Shown here: piece by piece, positions 38,598 to 47,479 of the stretch
Layout of the letters: every line of letters starts with the position of its first letter
Numbering within the stretch: position 1 is the first letter of the stretch
Source: Pseudobdellovibrionaceae bacterium
GTDB lineage: Bacteria; Bdellovibrionota; UBA1018; UBA6935
Assembly (NCBI GenBank): GCA_002722705.1
Contig: PBMP01000059.1
Location: 52,600-116,599, forward strand
DNA: 64,000 nt
Reading direction: 5' to 3'
The notes under the pieces: model-generated
Seen by the model: the letters and a program-made list of their open reading frames with translations, nothing else
The model's database searches: none
What the model was told of the DNA's origin: nothing
Program-made: the position numbers and the translations under genes

Positions 38598-39869
38598 ATG
38601 ACAAAAACTCAAGAACATACTCAAAAATTTGCAACAAAACTTAATGAACTCCTTCATTCTACCCTCGATCTCTCAGGAGAAGTTCAAGAGGCTGAAGCCA
38701 TTGGTGGCGTCGAATCTAATGATGGAATTTATGTTTCAATTCTATTCACTGGTTCTTTTTATGGTGAATACATTTATTTCATGAAAACAGAGTTTGCAGA
38801 AAAAATTACAAGAACTTTATTAGGAGCGGCCGATTCCGATGAAGTTGGATTAGAAGATATTCGTTCAGTTCTTGGAGAACTCCTAAATATTCTTTCCGGA
38901 AACCTTGCAAACGATTTAAAATCAAAAAGTTCTATTTTAACAATTACGACCCCCCGACTTTTTAAAGGTCGTCCAGTATTTCCTGAAGTTAAAACAGGAA
39001 AATGCTCAATTCAATTCACTGATGGAGAAATTATTTGTTATTTTTATTTTGATACCATGAAATTAAATATCGCTGACTCATATAGAGAAGCACTAGAAAA
39101 AATCTACCAAAGTTACAAAAAGCTTCTCAGTGCTCACCAAACCATTAAGTCTCAGCAAAAAGATTTAATTTATGCAGAAAAAACAGCTGCCTTAGGTACT
39201 CTTTCTTCTGGCGTTGCTCATAATATCAACACCCCCCTAGGAGTCATTGCTTTAACTACGTCTATGGTACGTGAAAAAATAAAAAAATCTCCTGAAGATG
39301 GAAATTTAATTATGGAGAGTCTTGATAAAATAGATCTGACGACCACTCGAATCAGCAATATAGTAAAAACGCTAAGAGATTTTTCAAAAGCACTTGAGCT
39401 CAATCAACTCATAAAAGTCGAACCCACAGAGTTTTTCACAATAGCCACAGAAGCACTAAAAAATAAACTTTCAATCAAAGCTCGAGTTGAACTCACAAGC
39501 GAATTAAAGAACAATGATCAAATTGAAATATCGAAGGAAGAATTCACACAATGTTTGGAAGCTTTATTTAAAAATGCTTTAGAAGAATTTGATCTAGAAA
39601 AAACAAATGAAAACTGGATTAAAATAAATTTATCAGAAAATAATGACTTTTTAAAAATTCAAATCAGCAACAGTGGGAATAAAATCTCACCGGAAATTGT
39701 GGATTCGGCTTTTGATCCATTTTTCACAAAAAAGAACTCGACTCACGCTGGTCTCGGACTCTCTTTAGTGAAAGGAATTATCGAAGGACATCGAGGAAAA
39801 GTCTATCTTGACAATGATCAATCTCACACATCATTTGTGATCGAACTTCCACTCATTAAAAATAACTAA
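38598..39869 (+). CDS. soluble histidine kinase with N-terminal CheX-like domain
   Basis: 423 residues, no transmembrane segment. Residues about 30-160 match the CheX/CheC fold, including the phosphatase signature E94-x-x-N97 in LGELLNILSGN. Then comes the dimerisation domain with His208 in VAHNINTPL and an ATPase domain with G2 box HAGLGLSL. In the G1 box the usual Asp is Asn358 (ISNSGNKI), which could weaken ATP binding. CheX normally dephosphorylates CheY-P, so one protein may phosphorylate and dephosphorylate the adjacent receiver. Cytoplasmic, perhaps linked to motility control; inference. Confidence 0.85.
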   Translation: MTKTQEHTQKFATKLNELLHSTLDLSGEVQEAEAIGGVESNDGIYVSILFTGSFYGEYIYFMKTEFAEKITRTLLGAADSDEVGLEDIRSVLGELLNILSGNLANDLKSKSSILTITTPRLFKGRPVFPEVKTGKCSIQFTDGEIICYFYFDTMKLNIADSYREALEKIYQSYKKLLSAHQTIKSQQKDLIYAEKTAALGTLSSGVAHNINTPLGVIALTTSMVREKIKKSPEDGNLIMESLDKIDLTTTRISNIVKTLRDFSKALELNQLIKVEPTEFFTIATEALKNKLSIKARVELTSELKNNDQIEISKEEFTQCLEALFKNALEEFDLEKTNENWIKINLSENNDFLKIQISNSGNKISPEIVDSAFDPFFTKKNSTHAGLGLSLVKGIIEGHRGKVYLDNDQSHTSFVIELPLIKNN

Positions 39870-39946
39870 ACTGAATAGTCAAATAACAGTCCTGATCCTA
39901 GGCGTAAAATATTTACAACATTCACATTCAATGCTACCCGCAACAC

Positions 39947-40786
39947 ATGAAACGATGGGTGCCTTTCTTTTTTCTGACCCTTTTGATGACGAATTGTCAT
40001 ACCGTCGACTCACCTGCAAGCTGGGAATGTTTTTCTGATAGTCTATTTGCACAAGCTTCGCCCTCATTTTTTCATGAACTCTATCCAGAACAAGAATCTC
40101 TCAGACTAAACGTATATACTCCAGCTCTATGGAGTCGAAACTATCGGTCAATTCCAGTCTGCTGGGAAGATTCTGCTTTTCGACACAAACGATATCAAAA
40201 ACGAAGAAAGCTCGTAAAAGAAACAGTAAAAGAAACCTGGGAAAAGACCTTATCTACACTGGAAGATGGCACTATCATTCCGGATGATATTCGAGTTCAA
40301 TTTGTTGGATGGCATCGATGTAACGAAGATTTTAACGAAGGCATCAGAATTCAAATTGCTGACCAAGCCCCTACTTCTTTAATTGGAATGCAATACGAAG
40401 GGGAAGAACACACAATGACTCTTAATTTTGATTTTAAAAAATGGAATACTCTTTCTTGTTACTTTCAAAAGTCTTTTTGTATCAAAGCAATCACAGTGCA
40501 TGAATTTGGACATGCCCTTGGCTTTCTTCATGAACAGGCAAGAAAAGATACTCCAAAAGAGTGTACTGAAGAAATAAATAAAGAAATTACGACTGACTTT
40601 TATGGAGATGGCTGGGATCTTCACTCTGTAATGAATTACTGCAATCCCGATTGGAATAACCTTGGAGATCTCAGTCCGAGAGATAAAAGATGGGCAAGAG
40701 TCGTTTATTACCCTGAATACTACCCAGACCTAAGCTGCCTTCCCATTGATGAAGCCAAAACAAAAATAAAAGAAAACTCTTTTTAA
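39947..40786 (+). CDS. exported astacin/matrixin-like zinc metalloprotease
   Basis: 279 residues. N-terminal MKRWVPFFFLTLLMTNC is a signal, possibly lipidated at Cys17 (atypical box). Zinc motif HEFGHALGFLHE (185-196) has three His and the Glu that follows the third His in astacins (M12A). A Met-turn SVMNYC has Met229. These residues mark a metzincin active site. It would act on extracellular or prey proteins. No RBS is obvious before the ATG. No neighbour suggests a substrate. Confidence 0.88.
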   Translation: MKRWVPFFFLTLLMTNCHTVDSPASWECFSDSLFAQASPSFFHELYPEQESLRLNVYTPALWSRNYRSIPVCWEDSAFRHKRYQKRRKLVKETVKETWEKTLSTLEDGTIIPDDIRVQFVGWHRCNEDFNEGIRIQIADQAPTSLIGMQYEGEEHTMTLNFDFKKWNTLSCYFQKSFCIKAITVHEFGHALGFLHEQARKDTPKECTEEINKEITTDFYGDGWDLHSVMNYCNPDWNNLGDLSPRDKRWARVVYYPEYYPDLSCLPIDEAKTKIKENSF

Positions 40787-40878
40787 GTTTAAAAATATTC
40801 TATATTAGTATTTTTTAAATTTAAAACGAATGATAGGCTTTTAAACAAAGCAAAAGAATATTCAAGGGGGGGGGTATT

Positions 40879-42333
40879 GTGGCTCGAGTAGTAATTTTAG
40901 GTGCTGGTATTTCAGGACATACGGCTTCGACTCTTTTACGTAAAAAACTAGGTAAAGAACACGAAGTCATTGTTATTTCTCCAAAACCAAATTGGAACTG
41001 GATTCCTTCTAATATCTGGGTGGGAGTTGGGTTAATGAAAAAAGAAGAGGTAAGTTTTCCTCTTAAACCGATATACGATAAGCAAAAAATTGTTTTCAAA
41101 CAGGGAAAAGCAACCAAAATCTTTCCAGAAGGAGATGAAAGTAACTCTCCCTATGTAGAATTTGAATGGACCACTCCTGAGAAAAATGGACAAACTGAAA
41201 AAGTAACTTACGATTTTCTGATTAATGCAACTGGACCAAAACTTAACTTTGGAGCAACAGAAGGAATTGGACCAGGAAAACACTCCTATTCAGTTTGCTC
41301 CGCTGATCATGCAACAGAAGCTTCAAAAGCACTGCTTGAATGCATTAAAAAAATGAAATCGGGTCAAAAACAAAAATTTTTAGTCGGCTCCGGTCATGGT
41401 CTATGTACCTGCCAAGGAGCTGCGTTTGAATATGTTTTTAATATTGAGTATGAACTTCGTCGTCATAAAGTTCGTGATCTTGCAGAAATTACTTTTTTGA
41501 CGAATGAATACGAACTTGGAGACTTTGGAATTGGAGGTGCTCACTTCTCTAGCGGTGGTTACAACATCACAAGTAAAATTTTTGCAGAATCTCTTTATGT
41601 TGAACGGGGAATTCGCTGGATAAAACGAGCACATGTGCAAAAAGTAGAAAATTCAAGAGCATATTATGAAACTTTAGAAGGAGAAGAGTCCCACGTTGAT
41701 TTTGACTTTGCTATGCTCCTTCCTCCTTTTAAAGGGCAAGACATGCAAGCTTTCAGCAAAAGCAAAGAAGACATTACTTCAAAACTATTTGCTCCCAATG
41801 GATTTATGAAAGTCGACGCGGACTATTCTGGAAAGCCTTATGAAGAATGGAAACCCACCGATTGGCCGAAGACTTATCAAAACCAAGACTATAAGAATAT
41901 TTTTGCAGTTGGGATTGCATTTGCACCTCCACATACCATTTCTAAACCGATGAAAAACCCAAAAGGAACGCCGATTAATCCAACACCTCCTCGAACTGGA
42001 ATGCCATCAGGAATCATGGGAAGAGTCGTCGCAGAGAGCATTGTTGATATGATTAAGAGAGGGAAAGAAACCTCCCCTCACTCTGCTCCTTTTGCTGAAA
42101 TGGGAGTCGCATGTATTGCTTCTGCTGGAGCAAGCTTTTTAAATGGAAGTGCTGCTTCAATCACAATGTGTCCCATTGTTCCAGACTTTGATCAGTTCCC
42201 GACGCACGGGAGAAACATTAAATTTACTTTTGGTGAAATTGGACTTGCAGGCCATTGGATTAAACGAATTCTTCACCACATGTTTATTTATAAAGCTAAA
42301 TGTAAACCAGGTTGGTTTTTCATTCCGGAGTAA
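40879..42333 (+). CDS. sqr: sulfide:quinone oxidoreductase-like flavoprotein
   Basis: 484 residues, GTG start. FAD-binding VVILGAGISGHTAS at the N-terminus, and INATGPKL. Redox Cys candidates are Cys140 (SVCSADH), Cys176/Cys178 (GLCTCQG) and Cys412 (GVACIASAG), matching the three-Cys scheme of SQR. The C-terminal part (GLAGHWIKRILHHMF... PGWFF) suits membrane association. It would oxidise sulfide to polysulfide and pass electrons to quinone. The RBS region contains nine consecutive G (40866-40874). A 62-residue protein gene follows after 3 bases. Confidence 0.88.
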   Translation: MARVVILGAGISGHTASTLLRKKLGKEHEVIVISPKPNWNWIPSNIWVGVGLMKKEEVSFPLKPIYDKQKIVFKQGKATKIFPEGDESNSPYVEFEWTTPEKNGQTEKVTYDFLINATGPKLNFGATEGIGPGKHSYSVCSADHATEASKALLECIKKMKSGQKQKFLVGSGHGLCTCQGAAFEYVFNIEYELRRHKVRDLAEITFLTNEYELGDFGIGGAHFSSGGYNITSKIFAESLYVERGIRWIKRAHVQKVENSRAYYETLEGEESHVDFDFAMLLPPFKGQDMQAFSKSKEDITSKLFAPNGFMKVDADYSGKPYEEWKPTDWPKTYQNQDYKNIFAVGIAFAPPHTISKPMKNPKGTPINPTPPRTGMPSGIMGRVVAESIVDMIKRGKETSPHSAPFAEMGVACIASAGASFLNGSAASITMCPIVPDFDQFPTHGRNIKFTFGEIGLAGHWIKRILHHMFIYKAKCKPGWFFIPE

Positions 42334-42336
42334 AAA

Positions 42337-42525
42337 ATGAACGATACAAATAAAAAACAAAAAATAAACGATGGGTATCAACCTGAATACTATGTCATGA
42401 CCCCCGGTCTATGGGTTCGATTTATGCGAACCTTTTGGCCATGGCAAATTCTGCGTTTCATTGCAATTAATTTTAAAATGGTACGAATGATCGGAAAATC
42501 ACACGGAAATAAAAATAATCATTAA
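42337..42525 (+). CDS. small basic membrane-associated protein linked to SQR
   Basis: 62 residues: a polar start, an aromatic/hydrophobic middle (TPGLWVRFMRTFWPWQILRFIAINF) and a His/Asn/Lys tail (SHGNKNNH). Too short to assign. Its 3-base distance from sqr and the shared terminator show cotranscription, so it may help attach the flavoprotein to the membrane; inference. Confidence 0.7.
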   Translation: MNDTNKKQKINDGYQPEYYVMTPGLWVRFMRTFWPWQILRFIAINFKMVRMIGKSHGNKNNH

Positions 42526-42530
42526 AGAGT

Positions 42531-42563
42531 AAAACGAGGAACAGTGTTGCTGTTCCTCGTTTT
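42531..42563 (+). terminator. bidirectional terminator
   Basis: A perfect 14-base stem (AAAACGAGGAACAG and complement) with a 5-base loop lies between the convergent sqr operon and the 42.6-kb lipoprotein gene. A-run on the left and T-run on the right let it act on both strands. Confidence 0.88.
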
Positions 42564-42573
42564 ATTTCTCTCT

Positions 42574-43725
42574 TTATTCTTTAGCCTCAACTAAGCTTTT
42601 TACTTTTTTCTGATATTGATTTCGATAAGCCTGCCTTTGCAAAGAGGGAGATTTAGCCATCGATTCATTTAAATATTCTTCAATTAAAATTGCTACAAAT
42701 ATAGCTCTTCCATTTGGACTGTAGATTCCATTATTTGGATCCAAAATATGTTCTAACTCAATTGCAAAACTCCCTACACCAGAAGGAATACTTGCTGACA
42801 ATTGAGGCGATTCTGGTTCAATACCATTTGCATTCCAAAACTTAACTGTCATTACTGGATTTACAGATGGAAGAACTTCAATTCGAAGAGAAGCATATCG
42901 ACTCGCTTCCCATGCATCGACTCCCAAACTATTAAATTCTAAAGAATCTTCGATCGTCGTTACTCCGTTACTCCTATGAAAGATTCCAAAAGTATTTGGA
43001 AGAAATCCATCAGAAGTCGGTTCATATCCAACTCCTTGAGCAAAAAAACCAAAACCAGAATCCGTTCCATCCACCCATGATCCACTCACTCTTGAGAGGA
43101 TCCGTAGTGTTTGTTGAAAAAATCCTGAAGGTTGATTATTTGGAGCAAATGTCGCTTCAAAACGAAAAAATTCAAGATTTAAATCCGGTAACTCTTCTCT
43201 CACAACCAAACCAGAAGGATGGCTTATATCTGTTCCCGGTTGAAGCGCACCTAGTCCCTGATTTATAAAATCTGCTCCAGTCAAAGGAATATTTGAATGA
43301 GGATCAAGCATCCACTCAATATCATCAGGAGCACTTACAGTTCCGTCATCTTCCCAAGTGGAAAGCTCAGTACAAGAGACCTGTCCTCCTTTTCCATCCT
43401 CACAAAAATCAAAAGTCCAAATCCACGTGGAATCAGAATCCACTGGAGGATCTCCTGTTTCATCCACAGCGTCTGTAGTAGAACTCGTACCTAGTCCCAG
43501 TGTCGTTGTTGAGGTTCCAGAGTCTGGGTCCAAACTGGTTTCCTCACTTGAACTTCCTGAAGAACCAAAAATTCCTGTACTTGTTGATTGATCAGACGTA
43601 GTTTCAGTCTCTGTATCAGATCCTCCATTAGGATCGTAATCCGGGTTAAGAGCAGGACAGCCTGCACTGAAAATAGTAATCGCAGTAAGTAACAAAACTG
43701 ATCGAATTGATCGTAATAAAAACAT
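42574..43725 (-). CDS. lipoprotein with Ser/Thr-rich linker and beta-sandwich-like domain
   Basis: 383 residues from ATG 43725 (GGAGG 7 bases upstream). Lipobox SAGC at about residue 23. A low-complexity linker rich in Ser, Thr, Gly, Asp and Glu (about 30-105) leads to a domain of about 250 residues with features of a concanavalin/laminin-G-like sandwich (FRFEATFAPNNQPSGFFQQTLRI, GSWVDGTDSGFGFFAQGV, IEVLPSVNPVMTVKFWNANG). A carbohydrate-binding surface protein is a reasonable guess only. Confidence 0.75.
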   Translation of the reverse strand: MFLLRSIRSVLLLTAITIFSAGCPALNPDYDPNGGSDTETETTSDQSTSTGIFGSSGSSSEETSLDPDSGTSTTTLGLGTSSTTDAVDETGDPPVDSDSTWIWTFDFCEDGKGGQVSCTELSTWEDDGTVSAPDDIEWMLDPHSNIPLTGADFINQGLGALQPGTDISHPSGLVVREELPDLNLEFFRFEATFAPNNQPSGFFQQTLRILSRVSGSWVDGTDSGFGFFAQGVGYEPTSDGFLPNTFGIFHRSNGVTTIEDSLEFNSLGVDAWEASRYASLRIEVLPSVNPVMTVKFWNANGIEPESPQLSASIPSGVGSFAIELEHILDPNNGIYSPNGRAIFVAILIEEYLNESMAKSPSLQRQAYRNQYQKKVKSLVEAKE

Positions 43726-43842
43726 AAAAACTCCTCCTCGTCTCAATTGTTTCGACACTATGCATAAAAATTAAACTCAGCAATAAATTTTAAGGAATTT
43801 TTAAGTTGATAAAAATAGAATATTTCAATCAGATAAGAAAAA

Positions 43843-43867
43843 AAAGAGGGACGCTAAGCCCCCCTTT
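43843..43867 (-). terminator. terminator of the 43.9-kb gene
   Basis: On the minus strand AAAGGGGGG pairs with CCCTCTTT (one G-U) and a run of T follows, 12 bases after the stop codon of the exported Cys-rich protein gene. Confidence 0.6.
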
Positions 43868-43879
43868 GAACTAGAAATT

Positions 43880-44275
43880 TTAGCGAATGGGCTCTGGGTC
43901 ACATTTTGAGTCAATAAAACAGTCAATCTGATGATGTAATACGGTACCTTCATAGTCACTTAAATCATATTTTTTGTAGGTCTCCGAAGAAAGATCAAGA
44001 TCTGCCTCCATTTGAATTCGAGCCCAAATCTTTCGAGCTCTTTCTCCCTCAACTCCCATCGATACCAAAGAGGTAATCACTCCTGGCTCCATTTCGTCAT
44101 GCGTTGGTTTCTGATAAGGAGGAAGAGAGAGAACCTTTTTTTTACAACCACAAATCATATACTCATTACAAACATAAACATAACCTTCCTCACAAGGAAC
44201 CAATGGGTTTTCCGCAAAAGCTTCTTTTGCACTCACCAACGAAATCAAAGAACATAGAAACAATAAATTTTTCAT
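43880..44275 (-). CDS. small exported Cys-containing protein
   Basis: 131 residues with signal MKNLLFLCSLISLVSAKEAFA. The mature protein has CEEGYVYVCNEYMICGCKKK near its start and a second Cys pair (IDCFIDSKC) at the end, suggesting disulfides in the periplasm. Not recognised. It has its own terminator. Confidence 0.7.
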   Translation of the reverse strand: MKNLLFLCSLISLVSAKEAFAENPLVPCEEGYVYVCNEYMICGCKKKVLSLPPYQKPTHDEMEPGVITSLVSMGVEGERARKIWARIQMEADLDLSSETYKKYDLSDYEGTVLHHQIDCFIDSKCDPEPIR

Positions 44276-44522
44276 TTTAATCCTTTCAATTTATTAAAAG
44301 ATTACGCTCGTAAAAAAAGAAAATAAAATTGGCAACGAGAAACTAATTATCCTTCCTTAAATGCCCTATTAAAAAGACATTCTACATCAAGAGCGCAGAG
44401 TCATTGGATATCATTAAACATAGATCTTTAATTTAATACCGGAAGTTTTATGCGAGGAGGCACAAGAAATTTCTTCTTCTGAACATGACAATGAAGTAGC
44501 ATCTCACTGGACTGGAGGATCT

Positions 44523-44801
44523 ATGAAAAAACTATTGATTGCACTTTTGGGCGCTATTTCCTTCTCAAGCATGGCTCAAGCGGGATTGGAATGTTCTACT
44601 CTTGAACCAGTAGATCCAAAGTTTCCTAAATCAGGAAGCAAATGGTATCCGCTGGTGCTTCAAGAACTAAGTTCAGAATCTCTCTTGCAATGTCCGACAA
44701 TGATTGCAGGAAAGTATGGCTTTATTTATTCCCTCGACAAAGCTACCAGCAGAGAGTGCAGGTACAAAAGAGGCTCTATCAAAGCGAAGTGCAAAAAATA
44801 A
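44523..44801 (+). CDS. small exported protein, unknown function
   Basis: 92 residues with signal MKKLLIALLGAISFSSMAQA and GGAGG 4 bases before ATG. Cys residues suggest disulfides. The tail is basic (KRGSIKAKCKK). In a second frame the following bases (about 44802-44890) read SDYEEYCQIYRHQDKKLFR, which looks like protein; part of this region (44831-44851) recurs at 46746-46766. A longer ancestral gene may have been disrupted. Confidence 0.65.
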   Translation: MKKLLIALLGAISFSSMAQAGLECSTLEPVDPKFPKSGSKWYPLVLQELSSESLLQCPTMIAGKYGFIYSLDKATSRECRYKRGSIKAKCKK

Positions 44802-44830
44802 TAACTCCGACTATGAGGAATATTGCCAAA

Positions 44831-44851
44831 TCTATCGACACCAAGACAAAA
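44831..44851 (+). repeat. 21-bp direct repeat, copy 1 (copy 2 at 46746-46766)
   Basis: The 21 bases starting TCTATCGACACCAAG occur again at 46746-46766. Both copies read YRHQDK in a frame that looks coding, so they may be debris of related genes. Confidence 0.6.
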
Positions 44852-44911
44852 AGCTGTTCAGAAATTCATATGACATTGCCAACCACACCTGAATGAAGTT
44901 AAAAATGAAAC

Positions 44912-45802
44912 ATGCTTATTCTTCTCGGGATTCTTCTTATCGGTTCAACAGCCTTTGCTGCTGAATTTGCAATTACAATTGATGATCCTAATCATTACGA
45001 ATCACCTCTGCTAAGCCCAGCAGAACGCGATCTTCGAATCAGGCAACAAGCTGATCACCTGAATACCAAAGTGGCTCTTTTCGTTTGCGGAAAACGGGTT
45101 GATTCTAAGAAAGGGAAAGCACTCCTTGCCAAGTGGGATGACGATGGTCACTTAATTGGAAACCACACTTACTCCCACAATAATTACAATTCATCGAATG
45201 TCACTTTTGAAGAATACTCTGCAGACGTTCTACGAGGTGAGTCACTGATTGCAGGATTGAAGAATTTCTCTAAGCTCTTTCGTTTTCCATTTCTTAAGTC
45301 TGGTAACACTAAAGAGAAAAGGGATCGTCTTAGAAAACTGCTAAACAAAAATAACTATACCCACGGCTATGTAACTATTGATGCATCAGACTGGTACATA
45401 TCTTCTAGGATGATCTCTCAATTAAAGAAAAACCCAAAACTAGACCTAGCCCCTTACAAAAAGTACTATCTTCACCACATTTTGGATCGAGCAACCTATT
45501 ACGATGGTCTTGCAAAAAAATTTTTAGGTCGATCTCCTAAACACACGTTATTAATTCATCATAATTTGCTGAATGCACTTTTCCTTGAAGACTTAATCAA
45601 CTTTATGTCATCTAAAGGCTGGACTCTTATAGACGCACGCAAGGCTTTCAAGGACCCTCTTTATATGATTGAACCCGACACGATCCCTTCCGGAGAAAGC
45701 ATCATTTGGGCTCTTGCCAAGGAAAAGAAACTAGCTGATCTTCGCTATCCAGCTGAGGATGGTCTATATGAAAAAGAGGCTATGGATAAACTAGGGTTAT
45801 AG
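44912..45802 (+). CDS. exported polysaccharide deacetylase-like protein
   Basis: 296 residues with signal MLILLGILLIGSTAFAAE. NodB-type motifs: ITIDDP with Asp24/Asp25, HLIGNHTYSH with His85/His89 as metal ligands, RFPFLKSG, and a late LLIHHN supplying His. These fit carbohydrate-esterase-4 enzymes that remove N-acetyl groups from peptidoglycan or chitin-like polymers in the periplasm. In predatory bacteria such enzymes can modify prey wall; that is only background here. A 23-base piece of its signal-peptide region recurs at 45841-45863. Confidence 0.85.
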   Translation: MLILLGILLIGSTAFAAEFAITIDDPNHYESPLLSPAERDLRIRQQADHLNTKVALFVCGKRVDSKKGKALLAKWDDDGHLIGNHTYSHNNYNSSNVTFEEYSADVLRGESLIAGLKNFSKLFRFPFLKSGNTKEKRDRLRKLLNKNNYTHGYVTIDASDWYISSRMISQLKKNPKLDLAPYKKYYLHHILDRATYYDGLAKKFLGRSPKHTLLIHHNLLNALFLEDLINFMSSKGWTLIDARKAFKDPLYMIEPDTIPSGESIIWALAKEKKLADLRYPAEDGLYEKEAMDKLGL

Positions 45803-45840
45803 TTGACGTACATACAGTCGGAATGTCTTTCCTTTTTATC

Positions 45841-45863
45841 CAACAGCCTTTGCTGCTGAATTT
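45841..45863 (+). repeat. 23-bp direct repeat of the deacetylase signal region (copy 1 at 44946-44968)
   Basis: The bases CAACAGCCTTTGCTGCTGAA and three more T are identical in both places. The downstream copy is followed by TTAAAG and no reading frame. It marks a partial duplication or the edge of a deletion. Confidence 0.7.
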
Positions 45864-45992
45864 TAAAGACTGTTCGAATTTCCAAACAACGTGTCTTGGC
45901 CGATTTTTCCCAAATCGATCTTTCAAACAAGACCTCCATCCTTGAAGTCGATTTCGAACTACAGAAAATAATTCTCTCATTTCTGCTTATAA

Positions 45993-46607
45993 CTATCCTC
46001 GTACTGCCTGAAAGACAGCTTCATGTCCATCCGGACAAATTTGAATAATTGAAATAAACCACTCCTCAAATTCATCCATATCCATTTCAGAAAATTGACT
46101 TAAAAAAGTCAGTTCTTTTGAACAATGAGAGCATTCAACTTTCTTGGGCGAATTAGCTCCGACAAACTCACCGTAGAACTTATCACAAAAATATTTTTCA
46201 TATTTTTCATCTGAACTTAAACCTTCAGTTTCAAACTTTTCCTTTTTCAGAGAAATAGATTGTTGTTCTAGACTGTCAATATCTTCAGGTTTCATTAATT
46301 CTTTTTGCAATTGAACTTTAGATAAATGGACTTTTGAAGATCCTGAATTTGGTTTATAGGTTTCACAATCGCTATCAAGACAGCAAAAGAGTTGCATTGC
46401 CTCAATAGGAGCGGGCAGTGGTAAGTCTTTACTTAGAATTTGAAATATAAATGACATTTCTTCGTCACAGCTATCACACACAGGCCATTCTTCTAGGTCA
46501 GAGGAAACATTAGGAAAACCTCCTGAATGGGAGATGATCTCATTACTTTTTTTCATTTTTTTATAAACAACCTTAAAATACTCACTCTGAGAAACATCCA
46601 TGCTCAT
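45993..46607 (-). CDS. zinc-ribbon-like protein, DUF1963-type pattern
   Basis: 204 residues with paired Cys motifs: CDSCDEEMSFIFQI, CCLDSDC, CSHCSKELTFLSQF and a final CPDGHEA. The P-x-C-x-x-C-x-x-M-x-F-x-x-Q-I pattern occurs in DUF1963-like and PDCD2-like proteins that bind zinc. Cytoplasmic and acidic. No neighbour suggests a role. Confidence 0.65.
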   Translation of the reverse strand: MSMDVSQSEYFKVVYKKMKKSNEIISHSGGFPNVSSDLEEWPVCDSCDEEMSFIFQILSKDLPLPAPIEAMQLFCCLDSDCETYKPNSGSSKVHLSKVQLQKELMKPEDIDSLEQQSISLKKEKFETEGLSSDEKYEKYFCDKFYGEFVGANSPKKVECSHCSKELTFLSQFSEMDMDEFEEWFISIIQICPDGHEAVFQAVRG

Positions 46608-47122
46608 ACTTTCTCCTTATTATCATTTTCTTTTTGACAACTAAGATTAGATTAACACCCAGTCATGCATAATATGAATTTATTTAAATCAATAACAAAA
46701 GATTCTATGTCTTTTGTGCCTCAATTCTACTCCGTTAGATTGAATTCTATCGACACCAAGACAAAATAGCCAAGTTAAGTCATTTCCCGAAATCTCAGGT
46801 AATGGTGACCGATTCTCAAGCTGTTGGCGTGAGTAAAATCTAATTGGATGACAAGCGACAGAGATCCAAAAATGGAACAGCCAGTTCCACAAACGCTCCA
46901 TGATCTCCAAGTAAAGGTCTTTCTACGCACACCAGAAGGCGATGACCTTGGCAACGCTATTGCAATGTCGTGAGAACAAATAGATATTACAATTTATATT
47001 TTATAATATCATAAAAAATATGATAACATTTTTAATGTAAAATAGGACGTCCGACTAACCAAAGACAATGAGAAAAAGGTGTAAAGAAACTTCCGATTGA
47101 AATTCGCCTTCGTTTCATAAAC
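46608..47122. other. 515-base stretch with gene debris
   Basis: No intact gene. The plus strand shows short protein-like pieces: FYRHQDKIAKLSHFPKSQ around 46745-46810, and MEQPVPQTLHDLQVKVF from the ATG at 46871, ending at a TGA about 33 codons later. The first contains the 21-base repeat shared with 44831. The rest is very AT-rich. I read it as decayed coding sequence next to the toxin-antitoxin loci. Confidence 0.5.
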
Positions 47123-47479
47123 TTGGTGAAAAAAATCGAATTATTTGGCCCTTTTGTGCATTCGTGGAATCAAGCCGAACGAACTAAATTTAAGAACTTT
47201 GGAAGACTAAGAGGCAGCAAGGATCGTTACCACTGCCATATTAAGTCAGGAAAACCTACCTATGTCATTTGCTGGGAAATTTTGGATAAACGAGTAAGGA
47301 TTGTGGAGATAAGTTATGTCGGTATCCATGAAAAAGCGCCGTATGAACGGTGTAAAAATTCAGGTTGGAGAAAAAAAATCTCGACTCTTTATTGTTCCAA
47401 AAGAGGAAGCAAAAGGTATCGTGCAAATTCTCAAAAAGTACGAAATAGAAACGTCTATTCCTTGGCGCGAAGCACTTAA
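47123..47479 (+). CDS. RelE-like toxin
   Basis: 118 residues, TTG start (GTG next codon). The part to about residue 75 has the pattern of RelE/YafQ-type mRNA interferases, ending YVICWEILDKRVRIVEISYVGIHEKAPYERC. The last 40 residues overlap the antitoxin gene in another frame and are probably not conserved; many relatives stop near HEKAPY. The toxin precedes its antitoxin, a higBA-like order. Confidence 0.7.
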   Translation: MVKKIELFGPFVHSWNQAERTKFKNFGRLRGSKDRYHCHIKSGKPTYVICWEILDKRVRIVEISYVGIHEKAPYERCKNSGWRKKISTLYCSKRGSKRYRANSQKVRNRNVYSLARST

